From the NCBI GenBank assembly GCA_964351905.1, contig CAYGPG010000010.1:1-56515 (forward strand): 56,515 bases of DNA. The letters run 5' to 3'. The notes below the pieces were generated by a model. It saw only the letters and a list, made by a program, of their open reading frames with translations, searched no databases and was not told the DNA's origin. The position numbers and the translations under genes were made by a program. Shown here one piece after another: positions 1-8,586 of the stretch; within the stretch, counting starts at the first letter, position 1; each line of letters starts with the position of its first letter. The stretch comes from GCA-2708415 sp964351905. GTDB taxonomy: Bacteria > Pseudomonadota > Alphaproteobacteria > Micavibrionales > Micavibrionaceae.

Positions 1-425
1 CCATAAGTAATAGAGAACCATGTATTATCTTCTGCTGAAAAGTAAGTGTTCCAATTAATTCCATCTGATGATGTCATAACGCGCCTCTCACCAGAAGTGG
101 CAACAGCAACAAATAAGCCATTACCATATGTAACTGCAGTCCAAAAATTTGCTGCTGGAGCGGTTCGTGCTGTCCAATTCACTCCATCGGTTGATGTCAT
201 GATTTGATTGGTCCCTACCCCTGCGATAGCAACAAATAAGCCATTGCCGTATGTCACGGAACTCCAACCATTTGCTTCAGCTGCGCTTTGCGCTGTCCAG
301 TTGATTCCATCAGGTGATGTCATGACGCGGTTTGTGCCATCTTGTGAAACGGCCACAAATTGTCCATTACCGTAAGTGATCGAACGCCACGTATTGTTTT
401 CGGCTGCAGTTCGTGCGGTCCATGT
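1..425 (-). repeat. 123-bp in-frame tandem repeats encoding 41-residue blades
   Basis: The plus-strand string CCATC.G.TGATGTCAT recurs at 61, 184 and 307, exactly 123 bp apart. Each unit encodes one NWTA...W..VTYGNG.FVAVA...G..RVMTS.DGI repeat of the adhesin gene. About three and a half units are visible, and the array continues beyond the left edge. Confidence 0.85.
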
Positions 426-2213
426 GCTTAAATCCCCCGCTTCACAGACACCATTTTCAAGGGCGTCTGAAAGGTATGCTTTTGTTACGGCGTCTTGCAG
501 ACCGACTGGATCGGCTAGGCCCGTTACTCTATTTGATGCCATTGCGATGTTTGTTGTTGCGGTGTGATTTCCTAAATCATCGCCTGTTGGTGCAGTCGTT
601 GTACAGTCAATATCAACACCGTCTGTTGTACACCATCTGCCGGCGGTTAATGTGCCGACTTGTGGGTCTGTTTCAGATACGGTAGGTGCATCTAATGTAC
701 ATTCAATAGAGTCACCATCAGACGCACACCATTTACCAGCGGTTGAAACATCACCAACTTGTGGGTCTGTTTCAGTAAAGCCTGTTCCTGCGGCAACAGC
801 AGTATCTACATAATCTTTTGTTACGGCATCACCACCATCTGTTGGTGTGCCTAAGCCAGTAACTTTATTACCGCCTAATTCTAAATTACCAGTCAGTGTT
901 GTGGCACCTGCGGTTAATCCGGCTAAAGTTGTTGCCCCTGTAACGCCAAGTGTTCCGCCAACTGTTGCATTATTGGTAACAGCCAAGCTATTTGGGGCAA
1001 AGGTTCCGTTTACTGTTAAGTCGTTACTTGTTGTGACATTACCATCAGAATCAATTTGGATACCATCATCGCCTGTACCATCACCGGTAAGATAGTTTGA
1101 TCCTAAAATAATATTTCCGCCTGCTGTAATTGTGCTACCAGAAGAAAGGGAGCTAACACCTGTGGCGCCTAATGTAGCGTCACCAGCGTTTAAAGTGCCT
1201 GTTGTTGAGATGGCACCGCTTCCTGCGCTCAGAGAATCTACACTTGTTGCGCCTAGGGTTGTAGCCCCTGCTGTTAATCCCCCTAATGTTGTGGCGCCAG
1301 TTACATCTAATGTGCCTGTGGCATCTAGGTCACGGGAGAAAAAATCACCTGATGTTGTGATATCACTTATTGCGACCACAGGGCTTAAGACGTTTATATT
1401 GGCGCCTATTGATTGGATATTATCTGTTCTAATACTTGGGAATTCACCTGCGCCAGCAACTTGGAAGTCACCTGTTGCGGCAGAAAAGCTTAAAGCATCT
1501 TGGCCTAATGTCCCTGTGCGGTCTTCTACGACAAGGTCACGTGCAATGGTTGCGCCATCAGCGCCATCTTCTGACCAAACACCGCCTGCAATGGCGCCTG
1601 CTTCGGCATAGGTATAGCCCAGAACAATATCATCTGCGCCGCTTGTTTTATTTAAGATTGGAGTACTGGAATCTACATAATCATCACAGCTTGTGTTGAA
1701 CATTCTATCAGGTCCAGCAGAAACAATTGCTAATACATATTGATCCGCAACATTTCCACCTGTTTGGAAGTTTGTTGATCCACCACAATTTTCATCAGCT
1801 TCTGTTCCATGATCCCATGTACAATAACCATATTCATTACCCCAAGGGTCTTCTTTGGCAACACCTATTGTTGCGGGCAACGTACCACCACCTGTAAAGC
1901 CAGCGAGAGGATTTGCAAATGGAATAGGTTCAACCGTTCCATCACCGTCACAGTCACCACCAGCAGTTTGTTGACCTGCGGCAATCAGGGCAAGTTTACC
2001 CGCTGCAATCATGTTGTTTTCTGCGACTGTGCGTTTGGTGACCTGTGACATTGTTTTTACAGGGCCTTTCATAACGGTCATTGTGGAAGCACCAATAACA
2101 CCAACCATACCAACAGCGCCAAAAAGCATCATGAATACGTTACCGGATTCTTTGATGCTGTGACCTAATGTTGGTTTAATCTCTTTTTTAGCGAGAAAGT
2201 TAAATAAGCCCAT
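1..2213 (-). CDS. Prepilin-like surface adhesin with tail-fibre and propeller-like repeats (3' end missing)
   Basis: The frame is open from an ATG at 2213 (GGGGGC just upstream) to the left edge, 737 codons without a stop. The N-terminus is MGLFNFLAKKEIKPT followed by a single hydrophobic segment after a Ser-Gly-Asn (SGNVFMMLFGAVG), as in type IV prepilin-like leaders. A pilin-like region follows, with cysteines and an ENNMIAAGKLAL helix. Then come Gly/Ala/Thr-rich repeats (TLGGLTAGATTLGAT and similar) and two tail-fibre-like segments (NKVTGLGTPTDGGDAVTKDY and NRVTGLADPVGLQDAVTKAY). The visible end has 41-residue repeats of the YGNGLFVAVA...MTS.DGINW type, likely beta-propeller blades. I infer a surface or pilus-tip adhesin. 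It could also be a secreted fibre. The function is not known. Confidence 0.75.
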   Translation of the reverse strand, partial: MGLFNFLAKKEIKPTLGHSIKESGNVFMMLFGAVGMVGVIGASTMTVMKGPVKTMSQVTKRTVAENNMIAAGKLALIAAGQQTAGGDCDGDGTVEPIPFANPLAGFTGGGTLPATIGVAKEDPWGNEYGYCTWDHGTEADENCGGSTNFQTGGNVADQYVLAIVSAGPDRMFNTSCDDYVDSSTPILNKTSGADDIVLGYTYAEAGAIAGGVWSEDGADGATIARDLVVEDRTGTLGQDALSFSAATGDFQVAGAGEFPSIRTDNIQSIGANINVLSPVVAISDITTSGDFFSRDLDATGTLDVTGATTLGGLTAGATTLGATSVDSLSAGSGAISTTGTLNAGDATLGATGVSSLSSGSTITAGGNIILGSNYLTGDGTGDDGIQIDSDGNVTTSNDLTVNGTFAPNSLAVTNNATVGGTLGVTGATTLAGLTAGATTLTGNLELGGNKVTGLGTPTDGGDAVTKDYVDTAVAAGTGFTETDPQVGDVSTAGKWCASDGDSIECTLDAPTVSETDPQVGTLTAGRWCTTDGVDIDCTTTAPTGDDLGNHTATTNIAMASNRVTGLADPVGLQDAVTKAYLSDALENGVCEAGDLSTWTARTAAENNTWRSITYGNGQFVAVSQDGTNRVMTSPDGINWTAQSAAEANGWSSVTYGNGLFVAIAGVGTNQIMTSTDGVNWTARTAPAANFWTAVTYGNGLFVAVATSGERRVMTSSDGINWNTYFSAEDNTWFSITY

Positions 2214-2360
2214 GGCTGCCCCCAAAAATATAGAATTCTACTCTTTAAGTTTACAGGTAAAAGGTTAACAACCTCTATACATGCGTATGAGGGGTGTTAA
2301 GCCGTTGTAAAATTTACACAAATAGTTCTATACGAAGTCAAAATGCCTCAGAACGAAGCA

Positions 2361-2369
2361 TGTGGATAA
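2361..2369 (-). other. Isolated perfect DnaA box
   Basis: TGTGGATAA (reverse complement TTATCCACA) matches the DnaA box consensus. It lies in a 200-bp AT-rich gap between the adhesin gene and secB, beside an AT stretch (2371-2400). No second box was seen nearby, so it is not enough to call an origin. Confidence 0.35.
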
Positions 2370-2412
2370 GTATATCACACATATATATGAATTAAAGTAA
2401 AAGGAGCGTTAT

Positions 2413-2922
2413 TTAGTTCTTTTGAGCGTCAGCATTTTCTTTTGCTTCGGCAAAGCGCGTAACATACATGGAACGAAAATCTACAGGAGCCAGATTTAAG
2501 GGTGTAAAACCGCCAGATTGTGTCGCATGGGACACAATTTGTCTAGCATAAGGGAACATCATCTGTGGAACCTCAATAAAGAGAAGGGGATGATGTTTTT
2601 TCTCATCTAATCCTTCAACAGAAACCATGGCGGCATAAATGACTTCGACCAAGAATAGGGTCTTATCCTCACGCTTTGCTGATGCGCTGACAGTCATAAT
2701 AACTTCGTAAAACTGGCCCTTTTCTTCATTTTTAACTTTTTTCACATCCAAAAGGATATTCATATCCATTTCGGGCCTAATTTGTGATGGAACAAGAATA
2801 CCAGGAGAGTTTGGGCTCTCAAAAGATAAGTCCTTTAAGTACTGTTTATGTACCACAAGCGGTGTTTGTCCCACTGCACCAATATTTTCTTCGTCTTTCA
2901 CGGGTTCAGATTTTTTAGCCAT
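2413..2922 (-). CDS. secB: Protein-export chaperone SecB
   Basis: SecB holds preproteins unfolded in the cytoplasm and passes them to SecA at the Sec translocon. The 169-residue product has the family's length and hallmark stretches: LVVHKQYLKDLSFESPN near the N-terminus, the QIRPEMDMNILLDVKKV strand, and LLFIEVPQMMFPYARQIVSHATQSGGFTPLNLAPVDF. The C-terminal tail is short and charged. The start is the ATG at 2922. It is followed upstream on the same strand by fxsA, with timA divergent, a common alphaproteobacterial arrangement. It may serve the many exported proteins in this window, but that is only inference. Confidence 0.96.
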   Translation of the reverse strand: MAKKSEPVKDEENIGAVGQTPLVVHKQYLKDLSFESPNSPGILVPSQIRPEMDMNILLDVKKVKNEEKGQFYEVIMTVSASAKREDKTLFLVEVIYAAMVSVEGLDEKKHHPLLFIEVPQMMFPYARQIVSHATQSGGFTPLNLAPVDFRSMYVTRFAEAKENADAQKN

Positions 2923-2967
2923 AATATTTAAATTTCGATTTTTTATTAATAATTTGAGGAATTTAGC

Positions 2968-3420
2968 TTATTTATCAAGCTTTTCATAGTCGTTTGAAAC
3001 ATTTTCATACTGTCCTTCAATGATATCGTCATTGCGGGGTGTTTTAGAGCCCTTAGAAGGCGTTTGAATAGAGAATTTACCTGATTTTATAGCAAATTTG
3101 CGTAAAAATTGACGAAAAATAGGTAAAAGGAGTGAAAATCCAACGATATCAGTCACAAAACCTGGTGTTAAGAGCAAAGCACCCGCAATAACGAGGCATA
3201 TTCCATCAAAAAAGGCATCCAAAGGCAAAATTCCACCTCTAAAAGAGGCTTGAACTTTCATGATGGTCTCCATTCCTTGTTTTTTAACCAATAATCCACC
3301 AATGACTGCCGTCAAAAGACAAAGCAATAATGTCTTTAAAACGCCAATTTCTTCACCCACACTGATGAAAGCGTAAATTTCGGCCAAAGGGATTAAAACA
3401 AAAATAATAATAAATGGCAT
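2968..3420 (-). CDS. fxsA: FxsA family inner-membrane protein
   Basis: FxsA proteins are small membrane proteins of poorly known role; E. coli FxsA affects exclusion of phage T7 by the F plasmid. The 150-residue product begins MPFIIIFVLIPLAEIYAFI and has the conserved core GVLKTLLLCLLTAVIGGLLVKKQG and the ALLLTPGFVTDIVGFSLLLP motif, giving three to four membrane segments and a hydrophilic C-terminal tail. The open frame extends 33 codons further upstream (to 3519), but that extension is not hydrophobic and does not fit the family, so I place the start at the ATG at 3420. It lies between secB and the divergent timA. Confidence 0.92.
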   Translation of the reverse strand: MPFIIIFVLIPLAEIYAFISVGEEIGVLKTLLLCLLTAVIGGLLVKKQGMETIMKVQASFRGGILPLDAFFDGICLVIAGALLLTPGFVTDIVGFSLLLPIFRQFLRKFAIKSGKFSIQTPSKGSKTPRNDDIIEGQYENVSNDYEKLDK

Positions 3421-3575
3421 CTTTATTCTTCGTTGTTTTATCAAAAACGTTACGTACAAAAAGTTCTTACATAAAAAATACCTATAAGAGGAACTCTCTC
3501 TAGCGTCACATCGTTCCATGCCTTATAAACAATTATAAATATAAATGCACTATTCAATATATAAAGGAAACATAG

Positions 3576-4307
3576 ATGCCTGCTGATTTAATTTTATACG
3601 GACTGGTTGCCGCAGGTTTGATTTTTTGGCTGAGATCTATTTTAGGCACCAAAAGCGATGATGATTTAGAACAACGTCCAACAAAGTTTTCTTTTGAAGA
3701 AGAAGATTATTCCAAAAAAGATGAAAAAAGTAATGTTGTTAATATTGAAGCATTAACAGGTGTAGGCTTTATCTTACCGCGCAATGTACGTATTGATAAT
3801 AAAACGACAGAAAATAAATTACAGGATTTGTCTAAGGAATATCCCGAATTAGATTTTACGCATTTTGCCCAAAATATTGAAACGGCTTTTACAATGATTA
3901 TTGAAGCCTTTGCTGATGGTGATGTTGATACGTTGGAATCATTGTTAACAGATGATGTTTTTAAAGCATTCAAATCAGAAATCGAGGCGCGTGAAAAACG
4001 CGGTGAAAGTGTTGAAACAAGAGTTCAATCTGTTGAGAAAATTGATATTACTCAGGCAGATCTTAAAGATGAGCATTTATCCGTTACTGTACGCTTTACC
4101 GCCCGTGAAATATGCGTTATCCGCGACAAAGAAGGAGAAATTATCTCTGGCGCAGAAGATAGAGTGACACAAATGGTAGATGTGTGGGTGTTTGGTAAAG
4201 ATATTAAAACCAAGGGACCTGAATGGTATTTGGAAGAAACCCGTGATGATGAAATAGAAGATCATAAAACACCTGTTCCTGAAGCGGGTGATGAGGGTAA
4301 AAAATAA
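3576..4307 (+). CDS. timA: Tim44/TimA family membrane-anchored protein
   Basis: This is a bacterial relative of mitochondrial Tim44. The 243-residue product has one N-terminal membrane segment (about residues 4-20, LILYGLVAAGLIFWLRSIL), an acidic linker, and a C-terminal Tim44-like domain (about 95-230) with the typical FAQNIETAFTMIIEAFADGDVDTLESLLTDDVFKAF segment and a NTF2-like beta region ending in VDVWVFGKD...WYLEETRDDE. The start has AAGGAAA upstream. mltA begins two bases after its stop, so the two are probably cotranscribed. The molecular role in bacteria is not settled; envelope assembly is likely from its neighbours. Confidence 0.9.
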   Translation: MPADLILYGLVAAGLIFWLRSILGTKSDDDLEQRPTKFSFEEEDYSKKDEKSNVVNIEALTGVGFILPRNVRIDNKTTENKLQDLSKEYPELDFTHFAQNIETAFTMIIEAFADGDVDTLESLLTDDVFKAFKSEIEAREKRGESVETRVQSVEKIDITQADLKDEHLSVTVRFTAREICVIRDKEGEIISGAEDRVTQMVDVWVFGKDIKTKGPEWYLEETRDDEIEDHKTPVPEAGDEGKK

Positions 4308-4309
4308 CA

Positions 4310-5491
4310 ATGAAAAAGCAGCTTATACTTGTTGTTTTTTTAAGTGGTATTTTGTCGGCCTGCGCCACATCAGATTTACAGGATGTGAAAAAGGAAGACT
4401 CTAAAAAAGAACTCCGTTTAGAAAAAGTTGGCTTTGGCCAAATACCTTCGTGGAATAATGAAGATTATAAAGATTTTGCGCAAGCTTATCAAAGAAGTTG
4501 TAATCGAATTCTAAAAAGAAATTCACAAAGCAATTTTGATGAAAACCCAATCTTTGGCAAGATGCAAGAATGGCAAATTGCTTGTCGAAAATTTGATAAA
4601 ATTAATAGTAAAAATCCAACTGCCCTTCGTCAGTTTTTTGAACAAAATTTTACGGTTTACAAAGTCTATGGTGACAATGACCCAACAGGCCTTTTTACTG
4701 GATATTATGAAGCATCGCTTAAGGGATCTAAAACCCGCAAAGGGTCTTATCAATATCCTTTAAGGGCGCGTCCGGATGATCTGGTTATGGTGGATTTAGG
4801 CGAATTTCGCGAAGAATTAAAAGGCCAACGTATTGCAGGGCGCGTTAAAAGCGGCAGATTAAAGCCGTATGAAACCCATGGAGAGATTGCAGCGGGTCAA
4901 TTGCCATCAAGTCAGGACAAAACACTGGTTTGGGTTGATAGCGCCGTTGATGCTTTTTTTATTCAGATACAAGGTTCAGGAATCGTTTCCTTGGATAATG
5001 GTAATATCATGCGTGTTGGTTATGCGGGCCAAAATGGGCATCCTTATTATGCCATTGGGCGCGAATTAATTAAACGCGGCGCGTTGAGTAAAGATAATGT
5101 TTCTATGCAATCTATTCGTGATTGGTTGATACAAAACCCCACTCAAGCCAGAGAGGTGATGGAAACCAACAAATCTTATGTCTTTTTTAACGAAATTGAC
5201 GGCGAAGGCCCAGTGGGGGGAGAAGGGATTGCCTTAACACCGATGCGTTCACTTGCCATTGATCATTCTATTATCCCTTATGGTATGCCAGCGTTTATCA
5301 GTGTGGAGCATCCAACTGAGCAGAATAAAAAAATTAACCGCCTTATGATGGCGCAAGATACAGGCGGTGCCATACGCGGGCCTGTACGGGGTGATTTCTT
5401 TTGGGGGTATGGCACAAAAGCAGAAGAGTTAGCCGGAAAAATGAAATCAGAAGGGCAATATTGGTTTTTAATTCCAAAACAAGTTCAATAA
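4310..5491 (+). CDS. mltA: Membrane-bound lytic transglycosylase A (lipoprotein)
   Basis: MltA cleaves the MurNAc-GlcNAc bond of peptidoglycan, forming 1,6-anhydromuropeptides. The 393-residue product has a lipoprotein signal with lipobox LSAC (Cys18). The MltA domain includes GLFTGYYEASLKGS and WVDSAVDAFFIQIQGSG, and the C-terminal 3D domain has LMMAQDTGGAIRGPVRGDFFWGYG with the catalytic-type aspartates. It follows timA by two bases and precedes a glycosyltransferase by three, so a timA-mltA-glycosyltransferase operon is likely. Confidence 0.95.
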   Translation: MKKQLILVVFLSGILSACATSDLQDVKKEDSKKELRLEKVGFGQIPSWNNEDYKDFAQAYQRSCNRILKRNSQSNFDENPIFGKMQEWQIACRKFDKINSKNPTALRQFFEQNFTVYKVYGDNDPTGLFTGYYEASLKGSKTRKGSYQYPLRARPDDLVMVDLGEFREELKGQRIAGRVKSGRLKPYETHGEIAAGQLPSSQDKTLVWVDSAVDAFFIQIQGSGIVSLDNGNIMRVGYAGQNGHPYYAIGRELIKRGALSKDNVSMQSIRDWLIQNPTQAREVMETNKSYVFFNEIDGEGPVGGEGIALTPMRSLAIDHSIIPYGMPAFISVEHPTEQNKKINRLMMAQDTGGAIRGPVRGDFFWGYGTKAEELAGKMKSEGQYWFLIPKQVQ

Positions 5492-5494
5492 ATA

Positions 5495-6634
5495 ATGACC
5501 CAATCTAAGGACGATAAAAAAAGAAAAATCCTTCATGTTGCCTTTACGCTTCATGATCAAAAAATTCAAAAATGGCTTTTTCAAATTATCAAAAGAACAA
5601 ACACAAAAGACAATGATGTTTTTGTTATTACAACACCCGAAGAAGAAGCTGTTTTTAGAAAGAATTTAGCAAAAACTATTCAAATATTTGTCTGTCCACA
5701 TCCCTCCCTTCATAAAGGGGCTTTTTTAAGATTTATTAATACACATTTAAAAAATAATGGCCCCTATGATGCAATTCATGCGCATTCCTTTATCATGGCA
5801 GGACATGTTTTATTGCAGGCCTATCGCGCCGAAATACCGCAACGTATTCATCATGCGCATTTAGATAGACGAAAGCGGGAGCGCGCCTCAAGTCTCTTAA
5901 AAAAACTAAGCCATAAAGTTTCAAAAATGCTTATTAATCGTTTGACAACGCATGGTTATGCAGCAAATGAAGCCAGTGCAAACCAAATTTATGGAGCAGG
6001 GTGGAGGCGTGATGGACGCTGGAAAATCATGCCCTATGGGGTTCATTTAAACCCTATTCAAAAAGAAGTTTTACGTGACTTGAAATTACAATTGGGTCTG
6101 CCCGCACGCGCAAAAATTATTACTCAAGTTGCAGATTTTTATTTTGAAAAAAACCATGCACTTACACTGGATTTATTTAAAGTTGAAGCACAAAAAAATC
6201 TTTCCCTTTTTCTTATTCTACAAGGCGTTGGTCCCTTAAAAGAAAAGGTTCAACAAAAAATAATTAGTATCGGTTTAGATCAAAAAGTCTTATTTTTAGA
6301 TTACGAGACAGATGTATCTGAAGTACTTTCGATGACGGATATTTTAATGATCCCATCGCTTTATGAGACAGATTTAGATTTATTAATTGAAGCACAGATA
6401 AAAAATGTAAATTGCCTTGTTTCTGATGAAGTGCCGACATCAGATACTTTAATGACAGAACATATTTTTAAAGTGCCTTTAAATGCAGATATAGTTGTTT
6501 GGCATAACGCGTTTGAAAATCTTTTAAACCGAGAGGTCGAGACAGCAGAGGACTTTATTAAAGGTTTAGAAAAATCAGATTATAATATTTTGAATAATGC
6601 CAAAACGTATCGTGAGCTTTATAAAACGGTTTAG
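5495..6634 (+). CDS. Glycosyltransferase, GT-B fold family 1/4-like
   Basis: The 379-residue protein looks like a GT-B glycosyltransferase. The N-terminal half has ILHVAFTLHDQKIQKWLFQI and the YDAIHAHSFIMAGHVLLQA segment. The C-terminal half has a family 1-like donor region, LFLILQGVGPLKEKVQQKI... followed by MTDILMIPSLYETDLDLLIEAQ, in which the usual Glu-x7-Glu is only partly kept. There is no signal peptide, so it probably acts on the cytoplasmic face on a lipid-linked or nucleotide sugar acceptor. The substrate cannot be predicted. It follows mltA by three bases and is convergent with the next gene. Confidence 0.8.
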   Translation: MTQSKDDKKRKILHVAFTLHDQKIQKWLFQIIKRTNTKDNDVFVITTPEEEAVFRKNLAKTIQIFVCPHPSLHKGAFLRFINTHLKNNGPYDAIHAHSFIMAGHVLLQAYRAEIPQRIHHAHLDRRKRERASSLLKKLSHKVSKMLINRLTTHGYAANEASANQIYGAGWRRDGRWKIMPYGVHLNPIQKEVLRDLKLQLGLPARAKIITQVADFYFEKNHALTLDLFKVEAQKNLSLFLILQGVGPLKEKVQQKIISIGLDQKVLFLDYETDVSEVLSMTDILMIPSLYETDLDLLIEAQIKNVNCLVSDEVPTSDTLMTEHIFKVPLNADIVVWHNAFENLLNREVETAEDFIKGLEKSDYNILNNAKTYRELYKTV

Positions 6635-6636
6635 AT

Positions 6637-6966
6637 TTATTCAACAGAGATAGGCTCTGTGACTTCAATCACAACACGTTCATTATTTTCTAATGCACTA
6701 TCTTCACGATTACTAAATCCAGAAGAAAAACGATCTTGCGTTCCATTTCCAGCAGCTGGCGCAATATCGTTTAAATTGGCTGGGTTATTTGTTCCTTCGG
6801 CGGCAATTTCATAAATTTCTTCAAAACTAAGACTTTGGTCTTCATTTGTATTAGGGGTATTGGCCGCTAAAATTTGCTCGCGCTCGTTTGAGATACCTGT
6901 GAAAACAGGTACTACAAAAAATGAAAGGGCGATGAACGCCATGCAGAAAAAAATAAACTTTACCAT
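6637..6966 (-). CDS. Small exported or membrane-anchored protein of unknown function
   Basis: This is a 109-residue product with a strong ribosome binding site (AAGGAG, 7 nt before the ATG). Residues 4-24 form a hydrophobic segment (FIFFCMAFIALSFFVVPVFTG), either a signal peptide or an anchor. The rest is acidic and Asn/Ser-rich with low complexity (ANTPNTNEDQSLSF, NNPANLNDIAP, SNREDSALENN), typical of a disordered periplasmic stretch. I do not recognise the family. The entericidin-like gene lies just upstream on the same strand. Confidence 0.7.
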   Translation of the reverse strand: MVKFIFFCMAFIALSFFVVPVFTGISNEREQILAANTPNTNEDQSLSFEEIYEIAAEGTNNPANLNDIAPAAGNGTQDRFSSGFSNREDSALENNERVVIEVTEPISVE

Positions 6967-7006
6967 TTTAAAACTCCTTAAAATTTAAAATCGGCTGAGT
7001 GTTATT

Positions 7007-7138
7007 TCAAAACGTATTTTGTATCCACTCGCCTGAACGCTCAATATCACGTCCCGCACCTTCAAAGGTGTTACTACAGCCACTTAAGGCAAAAATTCCA
7101 ACAAAACTTAGACAAAGGATAAATTTAGATAAAGTCAT
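7007..7138 (-). CDS. Entericidin EcnA/B-like small lipoprotein
   Basis: This 43-residue gene has GGAG eight bases before its ATG. The product starts MTLSKFILCLSFVGIFALSGC, a lipoprotein signal with lipobox LSGC (Cys21), followed by NTFEGAGRDIERSGEWIQ. The NTxxGxGxDI...GxxI pattern is typical of entericidin family lipoproteins, which are outer-membrane-associated and stress-induced in enterics. Short length, signal and motif together make this call fairly secure, though its role here is unknown. Confidence 0.82.
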   Translation of the reverse strand: MTLSKFILCLSFVGIFALSGCSNTFEGAGRDIERSGEWIQNTF

Positions 7139-7340
7139 TATATTCTCCATATTTTCAAAATATTGACCTTATCATAAGAGAAAATCAGTATTTCGTCACG
7201 GCTTTATCAAAAATTAAGCAAAACAGAGGGATAGATTGACTCTGAACCGCCTGTCTGGCACGCTTTGTCTTAATTCGAGGATATCTATAACAGATATTTT
7301 CTTTAATTACCATAATTATTTTAATTTGGAGGAAAAAACT

Positions 7341-7532
7341 ATGGCACACCCATCATTTCAACTTAAAAAAGCAAAAAATGACCAGTATTACTTCACACTG
7401 ACGGCGAAAAACGGACAAGTGATCGCTCAATCAGAAATGTATAATTCAAAAGATGCGGCTGAGAACGGTATCGCATCTGTGAAAACAAATGCACCAGAAG
7501 CAGATATTGACGATCAGTCAGCGGCTGCATAA
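7341..7532 (+). CDS. YegP/DUF1508 family protein
   Basis: The 63-residue product starts at the ATG at 7341, preceded by a strong GGAGG; the longer open frame from 7236 lacks such a site. The sequence FQLKKAKNDQYYFTLTAKNGQVIAQSEMYNSKDAAENGIASVKTNAP carries the DUF1508 hallmark (YYF.L.A.NGQVI..SE.Y.S...A..GI.SV..NA). Proteins of this family are small cytoplasmic alpha/beta proteins of unknown function. This is a single-repeat form. A stem-loop terminator follows. Confidence 0.9.
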   Translation: MAHPSFQLKKAKNDQYYFTLTAKNGQVIAQSEMYNSKDAAENGIASVKTNAPEADIDDQSAAA

Positions 7533-7590
7533 TTAAAAGAAGCCATAGGCGGGCAAGCCCGTTACGGCTGATAAATGATAGTACGAGAAG

Positions 7591-7613
7591 GGCGCTGATG
7601 AAGCGCCTTTTTT
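7591..7613 (+). terminator. Rho-independent terminator after the DUF1508 gene
   Basis: The stem GGCGC (7591-7595) pairs with GCGCC (7603-7607) around a 7-nt loop and is followed by six T. A weaker GC hairpin (CGGGC...GCCCG, near 7549-7562) lies just upstream. It separates this gene from the convergent mgtC gene. Confidence 0.8.
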
Positions 7614-8103
7614 ATTGATTGGTATTTTTTGTGAAATAGGTCGCGGCTTTTCCAACAATGAATAATGTCAGTCCCAAAAGCACGAATAAAACAATCGCCA
7701 ATCCATATTGGCCAAAGCCTAAACAGAGCCCCATGCCGCCGGCTGCCCAAATGCTGGCTCCTGTGGCGGTACCAACAACTCTATCATCTTCTCTTTTATG
7801 AATGATGGCGCCTGCGCCCAAGAAGCCTATTCCCGTCAAAACACCCGCAATAATTTTGCCCAAGTCTAAAGATAAAAATTGCTCGTTTGACGCGTAGTAA
7901 GAGTTAATTTCTTGCGCCATGATTGTGATAACGGTCGTCGTCATGGCAACGATGATGTAAACACGAAAATCAACAGGCTTATCTTTGCTATCGCGATCAA
8001 GGCCAATAAAAAGCCCAAACAGCGCAGCTAACACGACACGCAGGATAATATCAGGCCAACTGAACATGTTCATGTGAAAGTAATTATCGATGATGTCTTG
8101 CAT
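7612..8103 (-). CDS. MgtC/SapB family membrane protein
   Basis: This 163-residue multi-spanning protein resembles MgtC, a membrane virulence and magnesium-related factor that modulates F1Fo ATP synthase in Salmonella. Conserved stretches include RVVLAALFGLFIGLDRD, DFRVYIIVAMTTTVITI, IIAGVLTGIGFLGAGAII and GTATGASIWAAGGMGLCLGFGQY. I place the start at the ATG at 8103, six bases after GAGG; the longer frame uses a TTG at 8127. It lacks the C-terminal cytoplasmic ACT-like domain of long MgtC forms, so it is a short SapB-type member. Confidence 0.9.
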   Translation of the reverse strand: MQDIIDNYFHMNMFSWPDIILRVVLAALFGLFIGLDRDSKDKPVDFRVYIIVAMTTTVITIMAQEINSYYASNEQFLSLDLGKIIAGVLTGIGFLGAGAIIHKREDDRVVGTATGASIWAAGGMGLCLGFGQYGLAIVLFVLLGLTLFIVGKAATYFTKNTNQ

Positions 8104-8168
8104 AAAAGCCCTCTTGAAAAATTTCAATTAGTTTATCTGAAAAAATTAGGAAGGGGAATGGTGGAGAA

Positions 8169-8197
8169 GAGTGGTGGAGCCGATCGGAATCGAACCG
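8169..8197 (-). repeat. 29-bp duplicate of the tRNA-Ala 3' end
   Basis: These 29 bp are identical to 8295-8323, which covers the T arm, acceptor stem, discriminator and CCA of the tRNA-Ala. The rest of the tRNA is absent, so the copy cannot work as a tRNA. The two copies lie 126 bp apart in the same direction. Confidence 0.9.
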
Positions 8198-8205
8198 CTT
8201 ACATT

Positions 8206-8232
8206 GCGCGCTCTAGCGCGCATGTTTTTTTT
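8206..8232 (+). terminator. Perfect GC hairpin with T-tract between the tRNA repeats
   Basis: GCGCGC (8206-8211) pairs with GCGCGC (8216-8221) around TCTA, followed three bases later by eight T on the plus strand. It has the form of a plus-strand terminator although no plus-strand gene precedes it here. Confidence 0.45.
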
Positions 8233-8297
8233 AAACAAAGCGTCGGTACGCTGCATCGTGCAAAAGGCGATATTCCACGATAATATAAAGAGGTGAG

Positions 8298-8373
<76 letters not shown>

Positions 8374-8414
8374 AAATCGTGTGACATTTTCATTTCTACG
8401 TCGTTGCGGCGTTT

Positions 8415-8438
8415 CTCATGTAGGAATCCTACATTTCG
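8415..8438. repeat. Short intergenic palindrome, CTCA...TTTCG type, copy 1
   Basis: CTCA, then the stem-loop TGTAGG-AAT-CCTACA, then TTTCG. It shares its layout (CTCAYGTA, seven bases, TACRTTTCG) with 17288-17311, although the inner bases differ. Confidence 0.5.
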
Positions 8439-8535
8439 TCACTTGCGCCTAGTATAAATAAAAATCTCTTTCGATTTAACAAAGCGATAATTAGAGGAAT
8501 TGGTTTAATTTTTCAAGTCCTAAAGCGTTGGGATC

Positions 8536-8558
8536 AAAAAAGGGAGCCATTGGCTCCC
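8536..8558 (-). terminator. Rho-independent terminator of mscL
   Basis: On the minus strand GGGAGCC pairs with GGCTCCC (8542-8548 with 8552-8558), followed by six T (8536-8541), 28 bases after the mscL stop codon. Confidence 0.88.
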
Positions 8559-8586
8559 TTCGGTATTCTTATAAATCCATGACTGA

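Noticed and set aside
376..2048. Several plus-strand open frames opposite the left-edge adhesin
   Set aside because: The minus strand has one continuous 737-codon frame with coherent repeats; the plus-strand frames are short, overlap each other and show low-complexity Val/Pro/Ala composition from reading repeats in antisense.
2213..2412. Replication origin beside secB
   Set aside because: A single DnaA box and an AT-rich stretch are not enough; no box cluster or parA/dnaA gene is visible.
8169..8232. Second functional tRNA
   Set aside because: Only 29 bp of the 3' end are present; no anticodon or D arm follows.
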